From Eubacteriales bacterium (GTDB lineage Bacteria > Bacillota > Clostridia > Peptostreptococcales > Anaerovoracaceae), in the NCBI GenBank assembly GCA_028872475.1, contig JAQYMQ010000011.1, positions 1 to 64,000 of the forward strand: a stretch of DNA of 64,000 nucleotides. The letters run 5' to 3'. Made by a program: the position numbers and the translations under genes. The notes under the pieces are model-generated. The model saw only the letters and a list, made by a program, of their open reading frames with translations, had not been told where the DNA came from and made no database searches. Shown here piece after piece: positions 16,032-24,248 of the stretch; the first letter of the stretch is position 1, and the number at the start of each line of letters is the position of its first letter.

Positions 16032-18848
16032 ATGGAAAAGAAATTAACTAAAAGACTGTTTGGTGCATTTCTAGCATTTGCTATGGTACTTTCTGTATTA
16101 CCGTGGCAGGTTATGGCAAATGAGCCGAGCGAGACATCTACAGTTAGTGTAAAAGTCGTTTATGAAAACGGCAAATCTGTAGAAAATGGAAAATTATTTT
16201 CGCTAGATGACAGATCAGGTAATGAGCCTGAAGATTATGAAGTTAAAGATGGAGTAATTAGTGGTTTATCATTAGTCTCAGGTAAAGAATATCGTTTAGG
16301 TATTTCTTGGAATAATGAAGATGCAGATTGGGGATTTGATCATAAAATTGTTGAGGCAGATCCGGCATTGGAGACTATTCCAGTTACATTATCAAGTAAG
16401 GGTGATAGCCTTGTTTGGTATGATAGAGTAGCTAAAAAACCGATAGAAGATAGGAAGATTGAAACAGTAACACTTAAGTATGTTGGTGATACTGGCGTTA
16501 CTCCGGCAGACCCACCAAAACCTCCAGAAAAGGAAAAGGTTGTACAGGGTAAGCCTGCAACTGTTAGTGAAATTTCAGTTATTATGGATGATGGTACACA
16601 GGTACCAGATGGTGTTCAATTTGACTTAGTTGATATGAAGAATCTATTTGGTGGATATGATAACTGGGGTAAGTATTATGTAAAGAATGGTAAAATTAGT
16701 GGTATCAAAATGGATGCTGAACAACAATATAAGATTGGTATGGATGTTAAAAATCCGTTTTATAAGGATTATATTGTATTGGGTGGATATAAGAGTCAAC
16801 ATTTTTTACGTATTTATGCAAGATATAATAATGATTATCCGCTAGTTTATGATTATGATGAAGGCATTACTGGCAAAGAAGATTATATAAAAACTATTGT
16901 ACTTCATAAAGTAAAAGATGTTAGTGAATTAGATATGTCAAGACCTACATCTTGTATTATGACATTAATGACTGCAGATGGAGATTATGCGGCAGAAGGT
17001 GGACTACCATTTAGATTAATTCGCAAAGATAATGGCAAATCAAAGGTAGTATATAGTAAAGAAGGGGAACTTCCACTAATTGCTGATGCCGGTGTTGCTT
17101 ATGAATTAAAACTTGATCCTAATGAAACTTATACATTAGATGAAAAGATTGAGTTTACAATAAAGATGGACAAAGAAGGTAAATATCAACCTGTACTTAA
17201 GGGTTATGATGTTGAGGATGAAAAAGGTCATCTTCAGTGTAGGTATCTTAGATTAACAAGAAAAGATGGAAAAACTCCAAATTCAGAGAAACCTTTAGAT
17301 GGTGAAAACGGAGAGTGTCAGGATTGCACAAAAGTTAAGCCGTCAGAATATGCTAAAATTTTTGAAACAGAAAAGGTTATTTTAAAGAATATGCCTGTAT
17401 ATGAGGTTGTTTCAAATAAAGAAACTAAAACTTTAAATAAGGCTGTAACATTCTTATTCTATAATGCTACAACTCAGACAGTAGAAAAGAGAGTTACATC
17501 TAAAAATGGTATTGTGCCGGATGTGGAATTAACAAAAGGGCATAATTACATAGTATATGCGGAAGATGCTGACTATGAAATGCCTAACTCGTATATGGTT
17601 CTAAATAAGACTGGCGATAAACCGGTTCCATCTAAGCAAAATAATAGACCGGTGGATGGTTTTTATATGACAAAGCGTCCTGCTCCTATTAATAATCCAT
17701 TAGATGCTAAAAGAGTAACGTATATGCTTCCTGTATATTATACAAGTGGTAATGGTAAAGCTGCTCCAGCTCATAATGTAAACTTTAAATTCGTAAGCCC
17801 TTATGAAGAAGTTAAAGCAACAGCAAAAGTTGGAGCAATAGAGTTTTCGTTAATTGAAGATATGAATTATATGGTATATGTTGATGATGTTCGTTATTCA
17901 ATGGATTCTATACCAATGACTATTAAAGATAAGTCAGAATGGGGCAGAGAAAAATTTCCATTTAATCATTTGAGCTGTGGAAGTGTTAACCAACTTGTTA
18001 TTACAGATAAGACTAAAGAAGGTAAAAATAATGACACACTTGTTGATTACGATAATACAACAAGATTAACTGGTATGCATTTTGGAAATGGTAGCTATCT
18101 TGTAAGCGTAAGAACTCTTCCAAAAGAAACAGTTAAGGGACTTGAAGGAAAGGATTATGAAGTTTTAGATATTGATACAATTAATATGTATCGTACAGAA
18201 ATTTCAAAGCTTGCGAAGGGCAACTTTAAAGTAAGCAGAGTAATTCCGGAAGGAAAGAAAGTTAGAAAAGTTTATTATGTTGATGGTAAAGGTGAACTTA
18301 TAGCAGTTCCTTTCACACAGGATAAAAATACTGTTACATTTGAGATGACATCAATGTCAATCTATAACAATGTTATCGAATATGGTGAACCTGAAGTTGC
18401 TAAAGCGTCAGATTTCTATGTAGCATCAGATACAACATGGAATGGTGAAAAGAATGGTTTAGTTGTTCTAATTAAGTCTAAGATTGATGATGAAAATATT
18501 TTTAATCACTTCAACGGTGTTGAAATTGATGGAAAACTTGTTGATCCTAAAAATTATGTAGCAACAAAGGGAAGTGTTAGAATTGCATTTAATGCAGATT
18601 ATCTAATGAGTTTAACTAAGGGTAAACACAATATGAAGGTGCTTTTTGATAACGCTTCATTCGATACTGAAATTACTATTGCAGGTGCTGATACAATAGC
18701 TAAATCTAACGTTGAAAAGGCTAAGGTAACAAAGGCTAAGGGCGTTAATACAGGTGATGCTAATGGATCAAATCTTGTAGGAGCATTTATAGCAGCAATG
18801 ATTTCACTTGTAGTAGCAGGTGTAGCTTTAAGAAAGAAAGTTAAATAA
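16032..18848 (+). CDS. Secreted multi-domain surface protein with a variant sorting signal
   Basis: 938 residues. The signal peptide is MEKKLTKRLFGAFLAFAMV... ending near VMA-NEP. The body holds several divergent beta-rich repeats of about 110 residues (roughly starting at residues 38, 175, 300, 450 and 565), each opening with a V/I-x-V strand and a 'G-x-I/V-S-G' or similar turn; they look like degenerate Cna-B/SpaA-type sandwiches, an inference. The penultimate domain (KASDFYVASD...) resembles Ig-like X2 modules. The C-terminus is VNTGD, a hydrophobic helix and RKKVK, a non-canonical LPxTG-type signal. The ATG at 16032 after AAGGAGAG is preferred over the TTG at 15993. Binding target unknown. 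Confidence 0.8.
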   Translation: MEKKLTKRLFGAFLAFAMVLSVLPWQVMANEPSETSTVSVKVVYENGKSVENGKLFSLDDRSGNEPEDYEVKDGVISGLSLVSGKEYRLGISWNNEDADWGFDHKIVEADPALETIPVTLSSKGDSLVWYDRVAKKPIEDRKIETVTLKYVGDTGVTPADPPKPPEKEKVVQGKPATVSEISVIMDDGTQVPDGVQFDLVDMKNLFGGYDNWGKYYVKNGKISGIKMDAEQQYKIGMDVKNPFYKDYIVLGGYKSQHFLRIYARYNNDYPLVYDYDEGITGKEDYIKTIVLHKVKDVSELDMSRPTSCIMTLMTADGDYAAEGGLPFRLIRKDNGKSKVVYSKEGELPLIADAGVAYELKLDPNETYTLDEKIEFTIKMDKEGKYQPVLKGYDVEDEKGHLQCRYLRLTRKDGKTPNSEKPLDGENGECQDCTKVKPSEYAKIFETEKVILKNMPVYEVVSNKETKTLNKAVTFLFYNATTQTVEKRVTSKNGIVPDVELTKGHNYIVYAEDADYEMPNSYMVLNKTGDKPVPSKQNNRPVDGFYMTKRPAPINNPLDAKRVTYMLPVYYTSGNGKAAPAHNVNFKFVSPYEEVKATAKVGAIEFSLIEDMNYMVYVDDVRYSMDSIPMTIKDKSEWGREKFPFNHLSCGSVNQLVITDKTKEGKNNDTLVDYDNTTRLTGMHFGNGSYLVSVRTLPKETVKGLEGKDYEVLDIDTINMYRTEISKLAKGNFKVSRVIPEGKKVRKVYYVDGKGELIAVPFTQDKNTVTFEMTSMSIYNNVIEYGEPEVAKASDFYVASDTTWNGEKNGLVVLIKSKIDDENIFNHFNGVEIDGKLVDPKNYVATKGSVRIAFNADYLMSLTKGKHNMKVLFDNASFDTEITIAGADTIAKSNVEKAKVTKAKGVNTGDANGSNLVGAFIAAMISLVVAGVALRKKVK

Positions 18849-18851
18849 GTT

Positions 18852-19274
18852 ATGCGTATTGGCATTAAGCGAATAAGCCAAATCTTACTAATATTGTTGT
18901 TTTGTTTAGTATTGTTACCTGCTTGTGGAGGTAGTGAAGGAAATAAAGCTAATAAAATAGAGAAGAAGGTTGAAAGTGAGGTTGTATCAGAAGATTTACA
19001 AAAAGAAGATGCTGAAAATGCTGATTCTAAAGAAGCTGATGATACAGAATCAAACACTTCAGAAAATAATTCTAAGAAAAAAGAACAAGATAAAAATAAG
19101 AGTAATGATAGTAAGAAAACCAGTGGAGGTAAAAGGTGGGTGCCACCAGTTTATAAGACTGTAACTCATCCGGCTACGACAGAAGAAAAAAGAACAGTAG
19201 ATTACATTACATGTCAATGTGGAAAACGTTTTACATCTGATGAAGCGTGGAGAGAGCATAGGCCTAAGCCTTGA
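18852..19274 (+). CDS. Lipoprotein with CxCG zinc-finger-like C-terminal module, ended by an in-frame TGA
   Basis: 140 residues to the TGA at 19272-19274. An N-terminal lipoprotein signal ends LLPAC with the lipid-accepting cysteine at C25. A charged low-complexity linker (about 27-90, mostly K/E/D/N/S) follows, then VTHPATTEEKRTVDYITCQCGKRF and EAWREHRPKP. This module belongs to the HPAxTE / C-x-C-G type found in secreted Gram-positive proteins, function unknown. The same frame stays open for 33 more meaningful codons after the TGA (separate entry). It starts 3 bp after the surface-protein stop with no terminator between, so the two are one operon and probably act together at the cell surface. 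Confidence 0.75.
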   Translation: MRIGIKRISQILLILLFCLVLLPACGGSEGNKANKIEKKVESEVVSEDLQKEDAENADSKEADDTESNTSENNSKKKEQDKNKSNDSKKTSGGKRWVPPVYKTVTHPATTEEKRTVDYITCQCGKRFTSDEAWREHRPKP

Positions 19275-19376
19275 GATCATAAGCATGAATATGCGGAGCC
19301 GCATTGGAAAATTGAAACTGTCGTAAAAAAAGCATGGACAGAACAAGTGCTTGTAACTCCAGGACACTGGGAATAA
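19275..19376 (+). other. In-frame continuation of the lipoprotein frame beyond TGA
   Basis: After the TGA the same frame reads DHKHEYAEPHWKIE, then VVKKAWTEQVLVTPGHWE and TAA. This completes the expected pattern of the domain (H-x-H, then a second xxAWTExVLV strand). The region is thus coding by character. The TGA is codon 141. Either a nonsense change or sequence error (Gly GGA to TGA would suffice) or selenocysteine recoding could explain it. A hairpin ATGCG-GAGC-CGCAT (19291-19304) lies 16 nt after the TGA. Confidence 0.6.
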
Positions 19377-19394
19377 ACTTAAATAATATTTTAA

Positions 19395-19420
19395 AGAGGC
19401 TTCAAATGAAGTCTCTTTTT
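19395..19420 (+). terminator. Terminator of the surface protein-lipoprotein operon
   Basis: 9-bp stem AGAGGCTTC/GAAGTCTCT with an AAAT loop, then TTTTT. It lies 19 bp after the TAA that ends the extended lipoprotein frame, which favours 19376 as the ancestral gene end. Confidence 0.85.
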
Positions 19421-19523
19421 GTGTAACAGAAAACCAAACGTTTTACGTGGGGATATTTATTATATATAGGAAAATATTGTGTTTGATATTGAGATATTAT
19501 TGATCTTTTTTAAAATAATATAC

Positions 19524-19562
19524 TTGACGCTTTTAAGACTAAAGTATATACTGTGTATATAC
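19524..19562 (+). promoter_or_regulatory. Promoter and likely GntR operator of the ABC operon
   Basis: TTGACG (19524-19529), 17 bp, TATACT (19547-19552). The octamer GTATATAC, itself palindromic, occurs twice (19544-19551 and 19555-19562) separated by TGT and covers the -10 box. This is a typical layout for an autoregulatory YtrA-type GntR operator. Confidence 0.7.
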
Positions 19563-19603
19563 AAACAGCACATTATACACTTTTAAAATTAGGGAGTTTT
19601 ACT

Positions 19604-19978
19604 TTGAATATTATTATTTCCAACTCATCACAAGAGCCATTATATCAACAGATAAAGGAGCAAATTAAGAATGCAATTTTACGAGAAGAATTATCAAAAG
19701 GCGAAATGTTACCGTCTATTCGTAATTTTGCCAATGATATTAATGTCAGTGTTCTAACTATACGGAGAGTTTACGGTGAACTTGAAGAAGAGGGATTTGT
19801 TACAAGCCAAGCAGGTGTTGGTACATTCGTGTCAGCTAGCAATTTGGATTTAATTAGAGATGCTAAATATAGGCTTGTTGAGGAACAAATTCAAAAAATA
19901 ATTAAGGATGCAAGGGCGCTAAATATTAGTAAAGACGAACTAAAGGAAATGATGAATATCTTATTTGAGGAGGACTAA
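19604..19978 (+). CDS. GntR family regulator, YtrA-like
   Basis: About 125 residues. The N-terminal GntR winged helix (PLYQQIKEQIKNAILREEL, MLPSIRNFANDINVS, TIRRVYGELEEEGF) is followed by a short helical C-terminal tail (about 85-125), the YtrA pattern rather than a ligand-sensing FCD or UTRA domain. The frame is open from 19553, but that lies inside the -10 box. AGGGAG before TTG 19604 marks the start, a TTG codon. It precedes the ABC ATPase by 1 bp. YtrA-type regulators normally repress the ABC operon they head and respond to cell-envelope stress; that ligand is inferred. Confidence 0.85.
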   Translation: MNIIISNSSQEPLYQQIKEQIKNAILREELSKGEMLPSIRNFANDINVSVLTIRRVYGELEEEGFVTSQAGVGTFVSASNLDLIRDAKYRLVEEQIQKIIKDARALNISKDELKEMMNILFEED

Positions 19979-19979
19979 T

Positions 19980-20846
19980 ATGGATAATATTGTTGAAGTT
20001 CAAGGATTAAAGAAAAATTATGACAATTTTAAACTGTCAGATATTTCTTTTACAATTCCAAAAGGATGTGTTGCCGGACTAATAGGCTTAAATGGACAGG
20101 GAAAAACTACGACAATTAGATTAATGTTGGGTTTATCTCCAAAAGATGCTGGAGAAATTAAAATTTTTGATAAGGATATGGAAGTATCTTCAAAAGAAAT
20201 TAAAGAAAACATCGGTGTAGTTTTTGACGAAGATGCTTTATATTCATCGTTGAAAATGAAAGATATGAAAAGTATTGTAGCAAGAGCTTATAATAACTGG
20301 GATGATAATAAATATTATGAATTAATGAATAAATTTGATTTAGATGAGAGTCAAGTTATTGATACTTTGTCAAAGGGTATGAAAATGAAGTTTTCATTAG
20401 TATTAGCACTTTCTCATCATGCTAGGTTTTTAATAATGGATGAACCTACATCTGGACTAGATCCCTTAGTAAGAAAACAATTATTAGATATTTTAAAAGA
20501 TTATATGCTAGAAGATGGTGAAGCTATACTTTATTCTACACATATTACTTCAGATTTAGATAAATTTGCAGATGTAATTATATTTATAGATAAGGGAAGA
20601 ATATTATTTGTAGAAGAAAAAGATGTTCTTTTAGATACACATATTATTGTTAAAGGTGATAGTAAATATATAACAGATGAAAATAAGGGATTATTTTTAA
20701 ATTTAACAATTAATAAATATGGATTTTCTGGTGTAACTAAAAATGTTGAGGCGTTGAAAAAAACTATTCCGGATATTATTTGTGAAAAAGTTAATATTGA
20801 GGATTTAATGGTTGCGTATATAGAAGGAGGTAAAAAAGATGCTTGA
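19980..20846 (+). CDS. ABC transporter ATP-binding protein (YtrB/BcrA-like)
   Basis: 288 residues. Walker A is GLNGQGKT (36-43), the signature-like helix is LSKGMKMKFSLVLAL, Walker B is FLIMDEPTSGLDP, and the H-loop histidine is in YSTHIT. The C-terminal extension of about 70 residues is typical of multidrug or antimicrobial-peptide export ATPases. The signature reads LSKGM instead of LSGGQ, common in this subfamily. GGAGGA precedes the ATG at 19980. It overlaps the permease gene by 8 bp. Substrate unknown. Confidence 0.92.
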   Translation: MDNIVEVQGLKKNYDNFKLSDISFTIPKGCVAGLIGLNGQGKTTTIRLMLGLSPKDAGEIKIFDKDMEVSSKEIKENIGVVFDEDALYSSLKMKDMKSIVARAYNNWDDNKYYELMNKFDLDESQVIDTLSKGMKMKFSLVLALSHHARFLIMDEPTSGLDPLVRKQLLDILKDYMLEDGEAILYSTHITSDLDKFADVIIFIDKGRILFVEEKDVLLDTHIIVKGDSKYITDENKGLFLNLTINKYGFSGVTKNVEALKKTIPDIICEKVNIEDLMVAYIEGGKKDA

Positions 20847-21468
20847 TTTAATGAAAAAGGATTTTTTGATAACTAAGAAAATAGCTATAATTGCAATTAT
20901 TATTTCTCTAGTAGTTCCTTTATTGAGAACAATGGAATCTATACCAACTATTGCTTTTGTCTCTGTAATGAGCATTTTGATGGGAATGCTGTTTATTTCT
21001 AATATTTATGAATCAGAAGACAAATCTCCTAAAGCAGCAGCTATGATGACTACAATAGGATATAGCAGAACAATGCAAATCGTGGAACGTTATTTATTAG
21101 CATTCATAGTATTTATATTTTGTAATTTAATTTACTATACGGAGACAGGCTTGCTAAATTTGAGAGATAGTATAGAAATTAGTGATATTCTTATTGCATT
21201 CTTTGCTTTTAGTCTAGTTATGAGTTTATATTTAGGGTTAACAACAAAATTTGGCATTAAACTGGGAAGACTTTTGTCAATGCTTATAATATTTTTTGTG
21301 AGTATGGGTCCTGCATTATTAGCCAAATTTAATATAAAAATTAGTCTTAAGTTTTTGTATGGGGTTAGTATGAATGAAGTTGTAATGGTACTTACTGTGT
21401 TTGGCATATTGTTATATATGATTTCATTAGTTTTTTCTATAAAAGTATATTCCAAAAAAGAATTATAA
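20839..21468 (+). CDS. ABC-2 type permease (ABC2_membrane_5-like)
   Basis: 209 residues with six predicted membrane helices and no ATPase motifs. The start MLDLMKKDFLITKK is typical of small ABC-2 permeases that pair with YtrB-type ATPases. Its 8-bp overlap with the ATPase gene and position third in a GntR-headed operon support a complete exporter of two subunits, probably as dimers. A terminator follows 90 bp downstream. Confidence 0.85.
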   Translation: MLDLMKKDFLITKKIAIIAIIISLVVPLLRTMESIPTIAFVSVMSILMGMLFISNIYESEDKSPKAAAMMTTIGYSRTMQIVERYLLAFIVFIFCNLIYYTETGLLNLRDSIEISDILIAFFAFSLVMSLYLGLTTKFGIKLGRLLSMLIIFFVSMGPALLAKFNIKISLKFLYGVSMNEVVMVLTVFGILLYMISLVFSIKVYSKKEL

Positions 21469-21557
21469 TAATGAATTGTAATTTATCATATTTGTATAAC
21501 TGTATAATAATTTTATTGTTGTAAATATAGGTTTATAGAGTAAAAATATCGTTTTAA

Positions 21558-21584
21558 AGGATGACTATAAAAGTCGTCCTTTTT
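21558..21584 (+). terminator. Terminator of the GntR-ABC operon
   Basis: 9-bp stem AGGATGACT/AGTCGTCCT, then TTTTTAT. Confidence 0.85.
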
Positions 21585-21766
21585 ATTTATTCGATAAATT
21601 AAAGAATGCTACATTTTGAGTTTGGATATTGATGACTTGTTAAAGAGGAAGTAATGAAAATTAAGATACAAGTCATCTAAATAAATATATTTAAGTGGTT
21701 AATTTTAACTTTAAATATAAAATTTTAGATTTCAAGTTGGTTAATTAGTGAAATATTAAAAATCGC
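21585..21766. other. Intergenic region with a 10-bp spaced inverted repeat and mini-frame
   Basis: GATGACTTGT (21631-21640) and ACAAGTCATC (21668-21677) are perfect inverted arms 27 nt apart. The loop holds AGAGG and ATG 21654, opening an 8-codon frame that ends at TAA 21680. No longer gene is seen. Confidence 0.4.
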
Positions 21767-21820
21767 TTGTTATCTAACACTAACTATTGTATAATACCTC
21801 TATCGACGATATCGTCGGTA
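21767..21820 (+). promoter_or_regulatory. Promoter and TetR operator of the TetR-MATE operon
   Basis: TTGTTA (21767-21772), 17 bp, TATAAT (21790-21795). Just downstream is the perfect 14-bp palindrome CGACGATATCGTCG (21804-21817), extended by matching TA ends to 21801-21820. It is GC-rich against the local background and sits at the transcription start, the expected place for TetR autorepression. Confidence 0.8.
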
Positions 21821-21837
21821 AATAGGAGGGGAGAAAT

Positions 21838-22434
21838 ATGTGTGCAACAAAAAGGTTGAGTGAAGCTGAAAGAAAAAAAGAAATTATGGATTCAGCCGCA
21901 AAAGTAATAATTGAAAAAGGATTTGAGAAGGCTACTATGGAGGATATTATTGCAGGTACAACTTTATCTAAAGGTGGCGTATATCATTACTATGGGAGTG
22001 TTGTGCAAATTTTTAAAGATATTATGATAAGTGGTATTGAATATAGGAATGAAATAATAAAAGAACATTTAGCGGAACTTAATAATGAGTTTGAAAAGCA
22101 GTTTTTTGCAGAACAACTTTTTAATAAAATCATTGATGATAATCCATATATGCCACTTTATGTTGAGTTTTTGATTTCTAAAAAAAGAAATCCTGAACTT
22201 AATAAACTGATGGTAGAACTTCAAGTTCAAACTCAAAAAAGTTTTCAGTCTTTAACGAATACTTTTCCTAAATGGCTATCTGATATAAATATTTTTCAGT
22301 TTATTACCCATTTTATAAATGCAATGATTATTGCTTCAGATGTTTTAGATGCAAGAGAAAGTTTTAAAAAACATAAAAAACTTATAGAGGAGATGTTTAT
22401 TCTTGTATTGGAGCAGGGAAATTTAAAGTTGTAA
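21838..22434 (+). CDS. TetR/AcrR family transcriptional regulator
   Basis: 198 residues. The N-terminal HTH (about 10-55) shows RKKEIMDSAAKVIIEKGF, TMEDIIAGTTLSKGGVYHYY, the classic TetR recognition helix. The C-terminal half is a ligand-binding helical domain with no recognisable ligand. AGGAGGGG precedes the ATG. A palindromic operator overlaps the start of transcription. The MATE exporter gene follows 78 bp later, so it most likely represses itself and the pump until an inducer binds. Confidence 0.9.
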   Translation: MCATKRLSEAERKKEIMDSAAKVIIEKGFEKATMEDIIAGTTLSKGGVYHYYGSVVQIFKDIMISGIEYRNEIIKEHLAELNNEFEKQFFAEQLFNKIIDDNPYMPLYVEFLISKKRNPELNKLMVELQVQTQKSFQSLTNTFPKWLSDINIFQFITHFINAMIIASDVLDARESFKKHKKLIEEMFILVLEQGNLKL

Positions 22435-22512
22435 AGATAATAAATGCTAAATATTTAGTTTTAATGATTATGAATTTATCGAAAATTCAAATTACGAATG
22501 AGGAGATATTTT

Positions 22513-23856
22513 ATGAAACAAGACATGAAAGAACAACTATTAACAAAAAGACCGATAGAGTTACTATTTCAATTATCTGTTCCAGCTGTAATAGGAATGA
22601 TAGTGATTGGGTTATATCCTTTAATGGATGGAATATTTGCAGGGAAAATTATAGGTCAAACTGCAATGACAGCCTGTGGTGTTGCAATGCCGCTAACTTT
22701 TTTGAATAGTGGGATTTCGACTTTGCTTGGTGTAGGATCGGCATCAGTACTTTCAAGAGCTATTGGAAAGGGTGATCAAAAGACAGTAGATAAAATCATG
22801 GGTAATTTAGTTTTTTGGGTAATTGCATTTTCAATAACCATTACTGTTGTAGGAATATTATTAGCTCCATATTTTTTAGATATGGTTGGTGCAACGGGTG
22901 AAATAAAAGCGTATGGTATTAGATATCTTAGAGTGATTTTTATTGGGTCATTATTTGTCAATTTTACACAGTCAGCTAATATGGTTATGCGTGGTGAAGG
23001 ACTGATGAAAAAAGCTATGACAATTATGGGTTTAGGTGCTTTGCTTAATATTATACTCGATCCAATATTGATGACAATTATGGGCAAATATGCTATTGAG
23101 GGGGCTGCACTCGCAACTGTTACATCTCAATTTATTCAAGCTGTTGTAACACTTCATTATTTTACGAAAAAGAGTAAGGTTGTTAAGATTAACAAAATAA
23201 AATCAGATTTGAAAATAAAAAAAGAAATGTTTGGAGTAGGTTCATCGGCGATGATGATGCAACTTTTATTTATGATTCAACAAACTATGCTTTATAAAAT
23301 GGCATTTAAGTATGGAGGCGATCCAAATGGAATTTTAATGGCGGCATCACTTCGTGTATATGCATTTTCTTTTATCCCGCTTTGGGGGATGAGTCAGGGA
23401 TTACAGCCTGTTGTTGGAACAAATTTTGGTGCAAAACAGTATGATAGAGTAAGAGAAGCTATGAAGGTGTTTTGCATTGGCGGGCTTGTGCTTGCATCGA
23501 TATTTTGGATACCGTCGTTATTATTTTCAAGCCAGATACTTTCCTTGTTTGGTGTAGAAGCCAATATTATAGCTAGTGGTATTGGAAACTTTAGATTATT
23601 TTACAGTGTATTTATTTTATATAGTGTAATGGTTATGAGTATTACTTTCTTCCAATCTATTGGCAATGGCAAGAAAGCAGGTATTATCGTAATGTTTAGA
23701 CAACTATTTTTATTTGTACCCGTAATTATATTTATGCCAATGGTATTTGGTATAAGTGCAGTATGGTTTGCTCAACCACTTGTAGACTTCATCATGATTG
23801 TTGTAGGAATCTTTATGATGACAGGAGAGATAAAGAAGATGAATACAACTATATAA
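22513..23856 (+). CDS. MATE family efflux transporter
   Basis: 447 residues, twelve predicted membrane helices in two MatE repeats (PAVIGMIVIGLYPLMDGIFAG in the first; GSSAMMMQLLFMIQQ opening the second). MATE proteins export cationic drugs by Na+ or H+ antiport. An ATG at 22498 lies inside the GAGGAG ribosome site, so ATG 22513 is the start. Regulated by the adjacent TetR by inference. Confidence 0.92.
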   Translation: MKQDMKEQLLTKRPIELLFQLSVPAVIGMIVIGLYPLMDGIFAGKIIGQTAMTACGVAMPLTFLNSGISTLLGVGSASVLSRAIGKGDQKTVDKIMGNLVFWVIAFSITITVVGILLAPYFLDMVGATGEIKAYGIRYLRVIFIGSLFVNFTQSANMVMRGEGLMKKAMTIMGLGALLNIILDPILMTIMGKYAIEGAALATVTSQFIQAVVTLHYFTKKSKVVKINKIKSDLKIKKEMFGVGSSAMMMQLLFMIQQTMLYKMAFKYGGDPNGILMAASLRVYAFSFIPLWGMSQGLQPVVGTNFGAKQYDRVREAMKVFCIGGLVLASIFWIPSLLFSSQILSLFGVEANIIASGIGNFRLFYSVFILYSVMVMSITFFQSIGNGKKAGIIVMFRQLFLFVPVIIFMPMVFGISAVWFAQPLVDFIMIVVGIFMMTGEIKKMNTTI

Positions 23857-23903
23857 TTTATTAATTATTTGTAAATAAAGCTTGATGTTATTATGAAAAT
23901 TTA

Positions 23904-23945
23904 AGGGGCGTTTTGCGCTATTTATGCAATAATGCCTCTATTTTA
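23904..23945 (+). terminator. Probable terminator after the MATE gene
   Basis: AGGGGCGTT pairs with AATGCCTCT (9 bp including G-T pairs), with an inner TTGC/GCAA stem, then ATTTTATTTTA. Confidence 0.6.
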
Positions 23946-24248
23946 TTTTATAAATATTGCTTTATAATATTTATTGCTTAGCAAAGGTTGTTTTTTTATC
24001 GTCAAAGATTTAAAATTAAATCAATAATAGTTAGTTATAACTTACTTATAGTGGATAATACGATAGTTGTAAATACTTGTATAAATGATGAGTATATTGT
24101 TGGGGGAGAATTTTGTTAAATGAAATGATAGTAAATTTATTTTTATATTTAATAAGATTTACTTTGTTTTATAAAGCAATAAATTTGTATAAATAAATTT
24201 GTATAATTAATATTTTTTAATTTTTTTAAATAAAATGTGAGGGAAGAT
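23946..24248. other. AT-rich region upstream of the MacB/FtsX-like operon
   Basis: No recognisable gene. It contains GGGGGAG followed by a TTG-initiated 27-codon hydrophobic frame (24113-24196) and a direct repeat AAATTTGTATAA (24181-24192, repeated near 24196). No clear promoter consensus. Confidence 0.35.

Noticed and set aside
22464..22709. Plus-strand 81-codon frame overlapping the MATE start
   Set aside because: Out of frame with the clear MATE protein and without homologous features.
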